From: Pterobdella sp. o SKG-2022
Lineage: Eukaryota; Annelida; Clitellata; Hirudinida; Piscicolidae
Assembly (NCBI GenBank): GCA_964035795.1
Contig: OZ038326.1
Span: 7,877,729 to 7,941,728, forward strand
Direction: 5' to 3'
Length of the DNA: 64,000 nt
A program made the position numbers and the translations under genes. Below the pieces are notes generated by a model. The model did no database searches and was not told where the DNA came from. It saw only the letters and a list, made by a program, of their open reading frames with translations. Positions 34,767 to 49,000 of the stretch are shown here, in pieces. Within the stretch, counting starts at the first letter, position 1. Each line of letters begins with the position of its first letter.

Positions 34767-36204
34767 ATTCTGAGAGGCTAATTCTGATGTTGTTAATGAT
34801 GTCTACGCAGCCATTTCACCATCCTTTTATTATTTAGACTTCATAAATAAAAACAAATAAATAGAAATAAAATGTTGATGAGTTTGGAAGAAATGAGTAT
34901 TGGGAAGATGAAGATGTAGTTGTGGTGTCAAGAAACGAACATAAGATAGACAAAAACAAGAAACATACAAAATAATTTTCAAGAAAAATGCCATTTTTTA
35001 AATTTCGAAATGTGTAATGCAAAAAAAATTGTTTAATTAATAAATATTTTTAAAGTTATCTCTTGATGGGAGAAATTTATTTTAGAAAATTGTAAGAACA
35101 AACTTCTTCTGACAGACTTTTTTGTTTTCGCTATTATGTAATTTCTCAAAATATCAGTGGAAAAACAATAAAAAACGATATTCAAATTGGATATCACAAG
35201 CAAAACACTAGATCCTTCCACAATTGTTTTTAAATCTCTTTTTGAGGTGTCGATTTATATAAGAGGGGATGGTGATGGTCTTTACTTGACTGATGGGGCT
35301 CAAAGCACGAGACAAATGGCTTTTTTGCAAAAAATCATTGATCTGTCTGTTTCTCGAGGCTTTATTTGTTGCATTTGGCAACTTTTGGTTTTAGTCTCTC
35401 TGCCGCCAAGTGCAGATTATAAAGTTCTTTTTTGGGAGTTTTGTTCACAATCTATTCAAGATTCATGAAAAACTGGATGTAGAAAAATATTTACTTGCCA
35501 AAAGTTTTCATAGAATGTAATTTTCTTTTCTCAAAGACTGTATCACAAAGGCATTCAGTAACCACTGGTCATTTGAGATCGAGTTGGAAGGAAGCAATGG
35601 GTTAAAACAAGAGAGCTCAGAGTAGCTTGTAAGTGCTATTAAATGTTGTTAAAGGTTTTTGTGAGTATGAAAAACTTGGGAAAATTTTCATGAGTAAAAA
35701 TGTTCCATAGCACTCGTAAATGACCGATGAGTTCCTGCGATATCCTTAATTGATAACGGCAAATAATTCAAAAATTAGGCATTTTTAAAAGCCTTTTCAA
35801 CTTTTGAGTTTTTGCATTTTTGCAGCGTTCACCAACTTTTTAAGTAATAAATCATTTTTATCTTATTTAAATAAATCTTTCAAAACAACATTAAACTTTT
35901 CTGAATGGAATTTCAACATTCAATACATTTTATGCAGAGAACCCGCATCCGAGTAAAATACGTACTCTAATCAAAATCTCTAATAAATATTTCTAATAAG
36001 AATTACTCGCAGTTTCGAGCCTTGCACGCAACCAGGCAATTCTTCGGTAATAGTGCTGTGAGGATGATAAGAATATCTCCTTGCTTACATCAAACATTCC
36101 AACATGTAACTTAAAATCATGCAGGATCCTGAACGGTGCATTCTTCACCGCAGCTCAGAAAACATCTGCATTGCTGTAAATAACACAAAACACCATCAAC
36201 TAAA
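34767..36204. other. Region upstream of the neuroligin-like gene
   Basis: No gene seen. It should contain the promoter and 5' untranslated sequence of the neuroligin-like gene; I cannot place a transcription start. The ORF at 35187-35468 lacks an ATG and is unsupported. Confidence 0.4.
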
Positions 36205-37065
36205 ATGACACATCTTCTCCTGACGGCTGTGTGTTTCACGGTTTTCCACGTAGTTTTGGGATCTGGCTTGGGAAGAAAGGATTTTGAAAGCAAACTATTG
36301 GAAAATCTCACAACGGACAATATTGATAAAAACGATAGCAAACGATGTATTTCTTGGAATATCGACAGTGCTTTGAATAAGCTTTATAAAAAGTTCCAGA
36401 AAAGATCCTTGAAGAGTGCCCATGTATATAGATGGAGTCGTAATAAGGAGGACAGCTACAGAGATAAGCATTCCAACTATAATTTCAAAAACGAAACTTT
36501 TTTTGACTACAACAACCAAAGCGAGAATAACTTCGTTTTGAATTTTCAGCAATTATTTACTAAGTTTTTTCCAGTCTACCGATTCATTTCCAGTAACCAA
36601 CAACTTCAAAACAAAACAGGAAAAAATTATAACAAAAAAAAAAAGGATAATAACAATTATGTGGACAATAAATTAACCGACATTGTATCCACTCGAGCCG
36701 GTTTTGTGAGGGGTGTTTTATTGCAAGTCGATGTGACAATACAACAGCATTTCCAAACCTTTCTCAATAGCTTTCAAGAACAACAACAAGAAAAAACATT
36801 TTCTGCTTATAATAGACTTAATCAGCAAACAAAAGCAATGCACTCTTCTAAATCACTGGAACAATTCAAAAACTACCATTCCGATGAGATAAACAATACA
36901 GTCAAATATGAAAACTATGAAGGTAACAAAAAACATCTCTATCCTCCACCCCCTCAAAATCTTCAAGTGCAAGCTTTTCTGGGTATCCAATACGCTTCGA
37001 CTTCTGGGGCACAACTGAGGTTCATGCCTCCTACAGGACCTACCGAGAGCTGGTCTGGTGTCAAG
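36205..37065 (+). CDS. Neuroligin-like gene, exon 1 (signal peptide and first esterase strands)
   Basis: The ATG at 36205 opens MTHLLLTAVCFTVFHVVLGS, a typical cleavable signal peptide. About 130 Asn/Lys-rich residues follow before STRAGFVRGVLLQVD, which aligns with the family's TRYGxVRG strand. A further insert of about 80 residues separates this from VQAFLGIQYASTSGAQLRFM, the usual FLGIPYAxPPxGxxRF. The exon ends TESWSGVK with a GTGTGT donor, phase 0. In other neuroligins the two strand motifs lie only some 15-25 residues apart, so this insert is unusual. Confidence 0.85.
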
Positions 37066-40000
37066 GTGTGTGTAGCATTCTTATCATATTTTGTTGAAGT
37101 GATAGATCATCAAAACTTTTTGTTTATTTGTTCAAAAGAACCACAGATAAACGAAGATAATTTTCAGTGGTAGACATCCTTTTTGCGTCTGGTGGCCAAC
37201 AAACTAAATTACGAAAGGATTAACAATGAACCTTCAAACTAGTGTTTATCACGTTAACTTCAACGAGGAATAATTTCCAATCTGAATAAATTATTATTTG
37301 ACTTGTTTGGAAGATTGAGAATTTTAAAATAAGCTTAAAAATGATTATTTACTTAGGAATGAAAAAAAACAGGTTTACACACATTCTTTTTGAACACAAC
37401 TGCTAAAACCGTAAGTTTAAATAGATTAAAGAAAACGCTATAAAATTTACTTTTAAGCGAGACACAGCATAGATCAAATTACGAAAAGCTGAAAATGCAG
37501 CTAACATTCATTACGAGAAGGTACCTTTTTTAGGTAGTTGTCTTGTTAATACATTGCTATGGGGCTCTGATTATATACCTAGCAAATGGGTTGGTATTTG
37601 GGAGGATTGTGCAGTGAGTAGCATTCAGTGCAGTGAGCTCGTGTGGTGCTGGGAAGTTCATTAAAGTGACTGATTTTAATGCAAAGCTGTTGTTGGGATG
37701 TTGATTTGAAGACATTTCAGGCTTGAAAAATATGAAGAGGACGCTAAAAAATAATCACATCGAGATTAACACAAATTCATGGATTTGTCACTGCAAACAA
37801 ATGTCTTTCCAGACATAAGACGTGGTGATCAATGAATTCAAATTTTTTTCTTCAAATTCCGTTCTAATTTTACAATAAAACAAAATATAGTTAAAACAAA
37901 AAATTTTAGAGAACCTTCGGAGGAGTTAGGATATTTAATTGAACAGAAGGCGCCCAAGATGGATAGTTGCGAATAATGAATATTTTGCATAAAAAGATAG
38001 GCTGTAGAGAAGTTGTAAATCAGAAGGAAGCATTGAATGGCATTCTGTGGCGAGCAGGTGTTGCAACTCCGAGCTGTGACTAGTTGCGAAAGATCGACCC
38101 AAATCTTGACGCATTTACATATTTCGTAAGATTATGCTGTCAAAAAGATTTTGAATATTAGAATGTGAATAAAGTGCACTTTTCGAGTAAGGTTTGTGAG
38201 GGTCGGTGAGAGTGGTTCGAAAAGTGTGTATTGATGCATGCATTAAATTCCAGGCTAACCTTTCAAACAGATTTAAAAAAATGCAAGTAGCTACATTAAA
38301 GGAGATTCGTGTTCAACGGAAAGCATATGAAAATGCCAAAGATGATGAAGAAAACAATGGAGATGTTTTTCGTTGAGGTTTGCTAGGTCTATGTGTGAGA
38401 TGTTTGCATCGCATCCATAGATAAACTTTGAAAAGAAAAAGCTTTAATGTGTTCCGAGGGCGGTGTGTGGTCTTATTTATTGCTACAAATGCTGTTAAGT
38501 AAAAGTGTCTCTTGCTTTTGGCGCCGAAGGTCGAAGGTTCAAGTCCCACTCTGGGAATTTATGAAGAGTACCTCGGGCGTTATTACATATTATGGATCGA
38601 AGCGGAAATAAAAAGCGTAGGTTATTAAAGGGTTTGTACATGTGTCAGTGCGCCTCCACTTTTAATGCGTAATTTCTATTTAAATTTCAGACATAAATTT
38701 TCATAGGGAGACAGAATCAGCATACAATTTTTCCACTGCAAATTTTTTGAATGTTTAAAAGGGTTTGAAAGGGTTTGAAAGGGTTTAAAAGGGTTTAAAA
38801 GGGTTTGAAAGGGTTTGAAAGGGTTTAAAAGGGTTTGAAAGGGTTTGAAAGGGTTTGAAAGGGTTTGAAAGGGTTTAAAAGGGTTTGAAAGGGTTTGAAA
38901 GGGTTTAAAAGGGTTTGAAAGGGTTTGAAAGGGTTTGAAAGGGTTTGAAAGGGTTTGAAAGGGTTTAAAAGGGTTTGAAAGGGTTTGAAAGGGTTTAAAA
39001 GGGTTTGAAAGGGTTTGAAAGGGTTTGAAAGGGTTTGAAAGGGTTTGAAAGGGTTTAAAAGGGTTTGAAAGGGTTTAAAAGGGTTTGAAAGGGTTTGAAA
39101 GGGTTTGAAAGGGTTTGAAAGGGTTTAAAAGGGTTTGAAAGGGTTTGAAAGGGTTTGAAAGGGTTTAAAAGGGTTTGAAAGGGTTTAAAAGGGTTTGAAA
39201 GGGTTTGGAAGGGTTTGAAAGGGTTTGGAAACAAATGCCTAGCGAAAAAATGTGTAGAAAGGGGATGGAAGAAAGTTTGAAAGTTTGCGAATAAAAAAGA
39301 ATGAAATGTGAATGCACGCAGATAAATGAGGGAGGTGTTTGATTGCTTACAAAAGCAACAAAAGACTGACAAGAAGAAAATAAAATGCATTAACTAATAA
39401 ATGAAAAGTGATACATTTGCTGAGATTTGATAAATAAAAAAATTTTGGAGGCTGCAAAGTAGAAGTATATAAATTGAATGAAAAAATAAATTCTCAGTAA
39501 CAAAGTTGCTCTTTGCGGCTTGATTATGTAGGATTTATAATAAAGTCCCGTGAAAAAGCCTTATTTCTAGCGAGTTGGCATGGTAAGCTCGGGGCAAGCA
39601 CAAACAAAATGTAAACTGATGAAAATAAGAATGAATAGATAAATATAAAATGACTAAGTGAGAGTGATGGGTGCTCTAACAGATGAATGATGGCTGACAA
39701 TTTTATGGCGGAGAGGAGAAGTATGTTGGAGTGTCATCCCAATCAATATGAGAGACATTAATAATTTATTTACTGATTATATGCCACCCTCCTTCTATAT
39801 CTCTGATGTTTTTATCCCTTTAAGTTCCCTATTGCATCATTGCCTTCATTGCCCTTCTTTAATACCTCTACCCTTTATTTTCAAGTGTTTTTGTTTTTCG
39901 CATCACGAAAAGAACATTTTAATTTATTTTAGCCACCTTGTCGTTGTGTATTGTTATCTTAATACGCCATTTTTGTTGTATTACCTAAAAGTATTGACTT

Positions 40001-43000
40001 TGAAAATATTCCATTTTATGCAACTGACTATTTTTTTTGTTTTTATTATACTTCCCTCAATTTTTTTTCCGCGTCCATACAATATGAAAATTTATTTTTG
40101 AAATCCTTATTCAATGCTCTTTAAATGTTAATAATGGCCGGTGTTATTGTAAATGATTTAATTTGAAAACTTTTAACAGCATTTTTTGAATGCATCCCTG
40201 GTGGAATCGATGGTAAATGGAATTCACCACCTTCCCAAATAAAACCATTTCATGAATAATTTGAGCCATCACTCAACATATTTTTTCTGTTTCGACACTC
40301 GTTTGAGTCAAGCATATCTTTATAAAAATCTAAACAATCAGCAAAATATTTCTACAATTAATCTCAAACATGCAGAACATGGACAAATTCAAACCGGTGT
40401 GCCCCCAGCCCTTACGAGCCCCCTCGAGAACAGAGCACTCTGAACCCTGGACCCCTGGCCCCCAGAAGCTACAGTGGCAGTTAATGAGGGACTTTACACA
40501 GCACCAAGATGAAGAATGTCTTTATCTCAACATCTTTTCACCTCACTGTGTTGGTTAGTTTCAAAAAAATCATTCGCAACTTTTGTTAGTTTATCTTGAA
40601 ACTGAAAGAAATAAATTGATTAAATGTTTTTGAAAAAATGCTCAAAAATTTCAAGCTTGTCAATTTTAAAAATTTGCTCATGAAAGTCAAAAGTTTTTTT
40701 TCTAAATTGTTATTAAAAGCATTCATAAATGATAAAGAAGCAAACCTTGAAGCAAGATTCTACCGTGGCTATAAATAATGTCATTAAAAAAGAAATAAAA
40801 ATAATTAAACGACCATAAACATGAGATGAGAGTAAAAATAGTGTATTGGAAAGACACAAATCAGTGAGGGATGGGCTCACGAAATAGGGGAAGAACACGA
40901 AGGGAGATGGAGAATTATGAAGAGAAAGTGATTGTAACAAAATCTTTTAATCAACTGCAGTAAAAGCAAGCCAAAAACGTGCTTTGAATACATCGAGTGA
41001 AACAGTCTGCATCGATTTCAATGAAAATTTTATAAACTATTTGGAACGGAGGTTTTAGGTTTGAATGGTGAAAAAATTTTGATAATCAGTAGATATGATT
41101 CTAAAACTTTGGGAAAATGATAGAGAATTTGCACTCGGTAATTCCTATCTGCCTTTTAAAGGCGATCGATAAAAAAAATTGAAAATTCAGTGGTTTTATG
41201 AAGATTCATAGAATAGTTTTAGTGTGTTTTTAATAATTTTTGGCTTAGTTATCGTTTTTTTTCATGCCTGGTTTTATGGCGCGAAACTAGAGTTGGAAAG
41301 TTCCACAAAATGATTCCAAGAAACTTCTGGCAAATTAAACAAATTTTTCAGTTTCGATCGTTTTTTGTTCTATTTTTATTTTTCTCAATAATTTTCGAAA
41401 AATTCACTTATTCGATATTGAATCTTGGATGAATTTGAAAAATGTATCTTCATAATTGAATGAAAAACGACAAATTTTGACGCAGTTTTTAACATGCCTT
41501 CAAGTTGACACGAGAATCTTTAAAAGTGAAATATGAATTTTAATGACATTTAAAATATCTGAAGAGCTCATTCCTCTTGTTCTGAATAAATTCAATATGC
41601 GATTCAAACTCAGGTTTGCGAAGGATTTGGTTGGCTATCGATCACACGCCCCCACTTCAATTTGCCTAATATTTTTCAAACTGATACCTATTATATTCAC
41701 AATTAATTTTACTTTTTCTTGGTTAATCTATCTTTTGGAGAATTTATTTTTTTATTGCTATTTCTAAGTTTTTTTTGTTTTCAAGCCATATATATTCTCA
41801 ATCGCTTCCAATTTTGATAATTTTAATTTGTTTTCAAACTTTTGAAATATTTTTTCAGTGGTATATTTATATTCACTTTATTCTCAGTTTTTCATACAAC
41901 TTCACTATATTTTTTCAAACAACAATTCCATCACTCCAAGCTTAATGGAGACTCGCATGTACAAACTTTCCAGCCTTTTTGATTGTTTCAAGTGTGTAAT
42001 ATCTTTCAAGTCCTCACTTTGTTTTCAGAGATCAATGAAATATTTCTAAATGAAACTCAAAATGAGGTTGAAGCATTTTCGTTTAAAATCTGCCATTTTT
42101 CAAAATTATTGCAAATAATCAAATAAATGTAGTTAAATGACTAAAATAAAAGTGTAAAAAGCAGAATGGTATTATTAAGAAATGAGCGATGGAGTGGGAA
42201 GGTTTGAGAAAGAAATTTTTACTCATCACGAATAAATTACTTTTAATTTTCAGAGAAAGTGAACATAATTTGACAGAAAAAATTATTTTTTCTCTTTTTG
42301 AAGTGTTTCTTCATCGAAATTTTCTTAATTTTTTTGACAAAAAACTCGAATAAATTTCTTCAAAATTCAATAAAAATGACAAAATTTAAATGCCTAGCGT
42401 GAGACTTCAGCTAGCAAGTAGACGGATGGATTTAGCCCGAGATAAAAATGAAGAAATCAGAAAGTGACGTGGGTCATGGAGGTTCATGTGGGTAACGGAG
42501 GAAGGTTCATGTGGGTGATAGAGGAGAGTTTATGTGGGTGATAGAGGAGAGTTTATGTGGGTAACGGAGAAGGATTCATGTGGGGGATGGAGGAAGTAAG
42601 CGTCCTAATGCTGTGTTGAAGATCTTAAAGATATGAAAAAGAACAACTGAATAAAGATTGGAAGAATGATGATCAAGTTGGGGCTTGAGATAAAAAATGA
42701 TGGAAAGACACGTATGAACTAAATGATTCATAGAGACTTTTTGAGACAACATTGCATAAAAATAAATAAACAGGAATGAATTGAAGCCGAAAAGCCACAA
42801 ACGCATTTTTGAAAATACTGAACTCCATTATAAAATCATCATTAGATTTTCATAAATTCATTCGACATTCTCATTTTGCCAAGATCAAATTTCAAGAAAA
42901 AAACATGAATTGCATTCACTACTCCTTGCATACCCACCTACCCTCGCCTCACAGTGCATTAAGACCACAGCTTAAGACTTTCTTTAATGCTAGCTTATAA

Positions 43001-46000
43001 ATTTTGGAAATTAATAGTTTCAAAAAGATGTCTACTTTTTCATCTTATGAATATTTAAAAACATACGTATCACTTGCTTTTCGGTGTTATTTAAACAAAT
43101 GGTATTATCTTATTTTGAAGTTATTTTGCTTCAGAAACAATGATAATTTTTGCGGCAATTTGATATTGCTCGTTGATGTCATCTGACTTGATGATAAAGC
43201 AGTATTACGAAGGAAGATTGATCATCTTTCATGCTTGAACAAAAATCTCGCCCATGTCAATACCCCATAACTCAGCTCAGACAACATGGCGTCGGAAAGT
43301 TGGCCGTTTCCATGGAAACCATGATAAAAAAGATTGAAAAAGATTTCAAATCTAAGTTACAAGCGGTTTTTATGTAAGCAATTATTTTCATTAGTTAATT
43401 GATTGTTTTCTTTATCACTCCTCCTACATGCATTAATGATGCCTGGTCGAGGTTTTATGTTGCAACACACAAGGATGCAGAACGGCTGCTGTCGATCGAT
43501 TTTTAAAAACTACCGAAGTATTCAGAAAAACTATCAGCACTTGACTAAGTAGTTCACATCAAAATATCAAACGTTCTGTTGTTTTGACAGTATGATTTTA
43601 AAATTGATAACAATGTTTTCAGTTCTGGTGGATTTGTTGATTTTCGTTTTATTTGGCAACAAATATTTCAAAAGTAATTGATAACTCTGTGCCATGAGAC
43701 GCCCCAAGTGGCAGTTGTTGGCAGTTTCATTCATGGAATAAAACGTGAATCCTGAGAGAGTGGTTTTGGAAGTGAGCTGAGGTTTTGAAGGATTTTCAGT
43801 GTAGGATTGTGAGATGGCCCAAAATGTGATCTTAAAAAATAACTCAAAATGTTTTGGAAAAATTTTTTTCATAACTCAAAATTTTCCATTATATTCATTT
43901 TTTTTTTGAAACGATGTTGACGTAGAAGAGATCAAAGAGGCAGCTGACGAGATCGACTTCCTGTAAAAATGCCAAACATACACAAAAAAAACCTTTGCTG
44001 CAGATGGAAACGTAGAGCAATGAAAAGAAAGCACACAAAGAATCAATGATAAAACAAGCTTTGAAACATTAGAGTGGTATTTAAAAAGATGTTTGTGTGG
44101 AGGTGTTTGTGTGGTGATGTTTGTGTGATGGTGTTTGTGTGGTGATGTTTGTGGGATGGTGGTGTTTGTGTGGGAATGTTTGTGTGGTGGTGATGTTTGT
44201 AAGCCTGGTGGTGATGTTTGTAAGCCTGGTGGTGATGTTTGTGGGCCTGGTGGTGATATTTGTGGGCCTGGTGTATGTTGCAATCACACCACTCATTATT
44301 CTCCATGATTTTTGTTCTCATAAGCCTCCACCAGGTAATCACAACTTTTAACTTTCAGTTCGAGAAATTTTTATTCCAATATTCTTATCTTATATTTATA
44401 ATTTCCAACATTGTTTCTCCTAATTTTTAAATTTTTTATATAATTTTTTTGCATTCTCAACCTTATATATTTATAATTTCAAACTTTTTCTTTTTTATTT
44501 TTTTGTTTTTATTTGTAGAAGTTTCCATATATCAATAATCTTGGATAAGGTCTCCAAATTCTTCAAAAAGGTTCTGATATTTCAGAGGTTAATTATTCGA
44601 ATGACGTCATTATGTGATGGAGGCAAATTTGAACCTCGAACTGAGTAAGGAAATGTTTGTAAGTGGTTTTAATGGTGGCAGTTTGTTGGTGTAGAGGAAC
44701 TGAATGTAGGTCAAAAAAGATGCGGTTTCATTTTATTTCACCATCCTTCCATCATAGTTTTAAGTTTTGTAATTATTTGTTTTGAATGCTTTGCCCTTTT
44801 ACACGCAACTTTTTGATGTATCTTTTTAAAGAAAATTTTTTATAGTTACAATAATGGCAGGCATCGTAAGTCTTGTATTAGCCTCCAACGTTGTATTTGA
44901 AAATAAAGTTTATAGGTGCAAAATTCTTGGCACAGAAAGTTGTTACAGAGGTGGAAGATGCATTAATGAAGACTTGATGTAGTATTTATGTTGTTTGGGG
45001 ATTGTGGGTGTTATGGCAGTTGGGTGGCCAGATTGTTTGAAGTCTGATGCGGTGTTAAAAAAATTTTAACCTTAGCAAGATCTTATTTATGAGTTGAAAA
45101 AATTTGTTTACATGAATTGGTATGAATTATCATTTAAATTGCGCAATATTTTCTAATTTCGAGAAATATTATGAAAGTAATGGTGAAAATAATCTTGAAG
45201 CTGCCATAAAACACACACAAAATGAAGCTCAACCGAATCAGTGACAAGTGTGCAAAGAGCAGAGCTGTTGCATTTGGAGGTCATGACCTGCTTTCTTATT
45301 GTTTACTTCATCACTTTTGTTTATTCGTGCTGCCAACGTCAACTCTCCATCTCTCCCTTACTTGCTAATTTTTTTCTACATTGCTTTTTTTGAAGTTTCC
45401 AGTTTTTAATTAGCCACTTTTTGCTTTTGAAATGCTTTTTTTTATAGTCTTTCAGTATTTTGAATGGTAAAACTGCTTATGTAATGGCGATTTTTAATAA
45501 CCCATCTATTACGCTGCTACAAAAAATTTTTGCCTGAAATTCAAAACACAAACTGTAACTTCATAAATAAAATTTTTTCACGTTCAAACTTGAAGGCAAC
45601 ATTATAATCTTCTTCATATTTAAACTGAGTTCTCACAATGGAGATCCATTTTTTTTGAGCCATCTTAGTGGTAGTTGTGAATGTTGTGTGACTTGCTCCG
45701 TACAATATACATGCAAATGTTGGAGTTTTTACGTTAAACTTTCTTTATTAAGATTTATTTCAATACTTTTTATGAATTGGAAGTTTTCCTGCTCTCAATG
45801 TTGTTGAACAATTGTGCAGTTTGAAATTGAAAAATATCGTTCAAAACCCATTACTTATTTTAAATTATTAATTGAATTTTTTACAAAATGAAATAAGAAT
45901 GGTTAAAAAACTTTATTTTTTGTATTTGCGTATCATATCTGGCACTTTATCCCACAATCTCTTATGTACGAGGCCTGATAATACTGATGATGGAAGTGAT

Positions 46001-49000
46001 ATGGCGGGTCACTTGCTTCGATTCTTTATATCTAAGTCTGCGTTTTCCTAATCTCTTCTTCTCATCTCGCATTCACTTTTAAATAACAAAAAACCTTCAA
46101 ATGCCGAAGCACAACATTGAAGCTAGACTTCATTATGCTCTAAATTTCAGAATATTCAAAACTTCTCAAACATTTTTCATCTTTCCAGTCCTCAAATGTA
46201 TTTCAAAAGAGAAACAACATCAAACTCTTTTCAGCTTTCTTCCAATAGACATCGTAAAGACTACCATTAAAAAAGGCCTCACTCGAGCCACTCCAATAAT
46301 GCACTTACTAATGCCACCAGAGGAGGTGACAAAATGGCAGGCTTACATAGGTACAGTTCACCTTACAACCAACTCGAGCTTCCAACAATGGCACCGTTCA
46401 GCAATAATAAAATATAAAATCAAATTGCCTTTAATCTCATCACATATAGGAAAAGATGGCTTTAATTTGAGTCAAACCAAGTGAGAATTATTTTCATTCA
46501 GTCATTGTTCTCTCTTGTAGTCAACCTGATAATTCATTTTGATTCATGCGGACGAGTGTCTTCAATTAAATGAAAAACAGGCAATTATTTCTCAAACTCT
46601 TCATTAAAACTACCAATTTTTTTAAAAAATTTTACACTTCATGAAACTTCTCTATATTTATTTCTGTTTTAATATTTAAAAAAGTTCTTTATTATCATCA
46701 AGATGAGATCTTCAAAATGTTGTTTTTCATCAAATATGCAAAGATCTCGCCTCAAACATGCCAATTACTCTGGTCTTGAGCTATTACTCTCAAATTAAAA
46801 ATATATTCACAACTTTCAAGTGTTCCTTCCAATTAGAGAAATATTAAGCTGACTCAGAGACCACCCACCTTCTTACTAAACAGAAAATACTTTTAAACTT
46901 GTCTCTGAAATATTGTCGATAGAAAGCATTGGCAGCATTGAAAAAATATATTCGAGATCTTGTGTAATCATCATCAGACCTTCATGCCCCCATCCACCCA
47001 GCCACCTTGTGTTCGTTAAAAGTGAACCTTCATGAGACCACACAATTCCCTCAGCACTACCACACTGCTTCTGAATTGATTTAAAGTGGATTGGTATTTG
47101 TTTTTCTCTAAACTGAAGCAATTATTTGTGATGATGAATTAAATTAAGGTTAAACACAATCAAGTCGCCTCTCCTGCTTGCCTCATCAGGCTTGTGATGA
47201 AGTGCTCTTCAAGTCGCTCATGGAAATTTTAATTACTTCCACCTAATGATTATTGCAAAAAAAATTTAATTATGCCTCGAGATGCAATCAAAATGTTATG
47301 GCAATCATGGGCTGTGCTAATCAAACTCATTTGTTTATATATTCAAAAATATGACAATTTCATCCAATGTTTAATTGTATTCTCTCCACCAATCACAGAG
47401 CAGAAGTGCCAACAAATACTTCCGGTGATGTTCTTCGTCCATGATTGTGAGTCATTCGAGATAGGAAGCGGAAATGCTTATGACGGAAGTGTCATGGCGG
47501 CCTTAGGAAACATGATTGTAGTGACGTTTAATTATCGGCTTGGAGTTTTTGGTGAGTTTTGAAGTTTTAGATTTTAGAATCTTTGGGCATTGCCACATGC
47601 GAATTATTTTTGATGATTTGAAATTGAAACCGTTGTGTGGTGCATGTGGATGTGTATGGTTGTTGTGTGGTGCATATGGGTGTGTGTGGTTGATGTGTGG
47701 TGCATGTGAGTGTGTGAAGCATGTGTGTGAATAGGATTGTGTGGTGCATGTGGGTGTGGGGTTGTTGTGTGGTGCATGTGAGTGTGTGGTGCATGTGTGT
47801 GAATAGGGTTGAGTGGTGCATGTGGGTGTGGGGTTGTTGTGTGTTGTAGCACACATTTTCCAAGTCACGTTTAATAAATAAAGCAATTTTTAATACTTGA
47901 AAATCTTTAAATTTTTAAATTCAGCATCACTTCTTACCTCTTAATACACCCCACATCTAACTCAACCCTCTGAAACTCACTTCAACCAATCACAACAACC
48001 AATCACAACAAGGCTTTTTGAGCACCGAAGACAGCAACGCTCCCGGAAACTCAGCCCTTTATGACATCATAGCTGCCCTCCACTACGTCAAGCACAACGT
48101 GCACTCGTTCCATGGAGACCCTTCTGACGTCACAGTGGTAGCTGGAGGAGCCTTTGCCTCCGTTCTCGTCAACTTCCTTCTTCTTTCTCCCGTCACCAAA
48201 GGTGGTTATGTTTAGTACAGCATGAGTCTGCACCATAGTTCATAAGGATTTTAGTGCTGTCTGCATCATAGTTCATAAGGATTTTAGTGCTGTCTGCATC
48301 ATAGTTCATAGTGATGTTAATGTCCAGTCCTGTGTTTTATATCGATGTTTGCCGCAGAAAAATATAGGAGAGTTATTAGGTTGGTATTTTTTTATTCTAC
48401 TTTCAAACTGTTATTTAAAGGCTTTCTTTGAGATTATTGCTTTGGTCTTTTGATGATAAAGTCTGCGCATAATACTGAGTCTTTATGGCATAGAAAAATT
48501 TAATTTGAACAATTATTTAGTGCTAAAGGTTGTTGCAAAATACTATTTGGAAGTTCGTTTACTATTATTAATTGATTACCTGTTTCATGTAGATTTAATC
48601 TAATGTTTTTATTCACCTTCATTCTTGCAGCTTTTATTGCACATAAGGGAATCTTTTAACCACATTTGAAATAATTTCATTTTGAAATTTTCTGCAACAA
48701 TTAAGCTTTATTTGCCAATTTAACAAGTCTTCGAATGCGTTTGAGACCTTCAATAGGCCTTTCTGAATCTCTCAATCGCTCCACTGCACGATACTTTTTA
48801 AAAATTCTTTGTAAAAATAATTAAATCCGTACATTTTTTTCTTTTTGTTTTGTTCTATATGCAGTGAATATGTTCGACAGAGATGCAGCAAAGTGGTGAT
48901 GAAGCATCGCCATGCACGGGAAGCTGCGATCTTGAAACATTCATGAAGCAGCATGCTTATTCTAAAAAAATTCATGCTTCACTCTAATTTACAAAATTAA

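Larger units (their letters stand above)
40550..47403 (+). other. Neuroligin-like intron 2 (6.9 kb)
   Basis: Contains two minisatellites (42.5 and 44.1 kb) and an ATG-initiated 127-codon ORF at 46101-46484 without recognisable domain. That ORF could be chance or an alternative exon. Nothing else is recognised. Confidence 0.4.

Noticed and set aside
38500..38560. tRNA or SINE from a B-box-like GGTTCAAGTCC
   Set aside because: No A box or cloverleaf could be found and no second copy was seen in the window.
38761..39390. Phe/Pro-rich ORF on the minus strand
   Set aside because: It reads the 10-bp array; a 10-bp period gives a 10-residue repeat in any frame that lacks stops.
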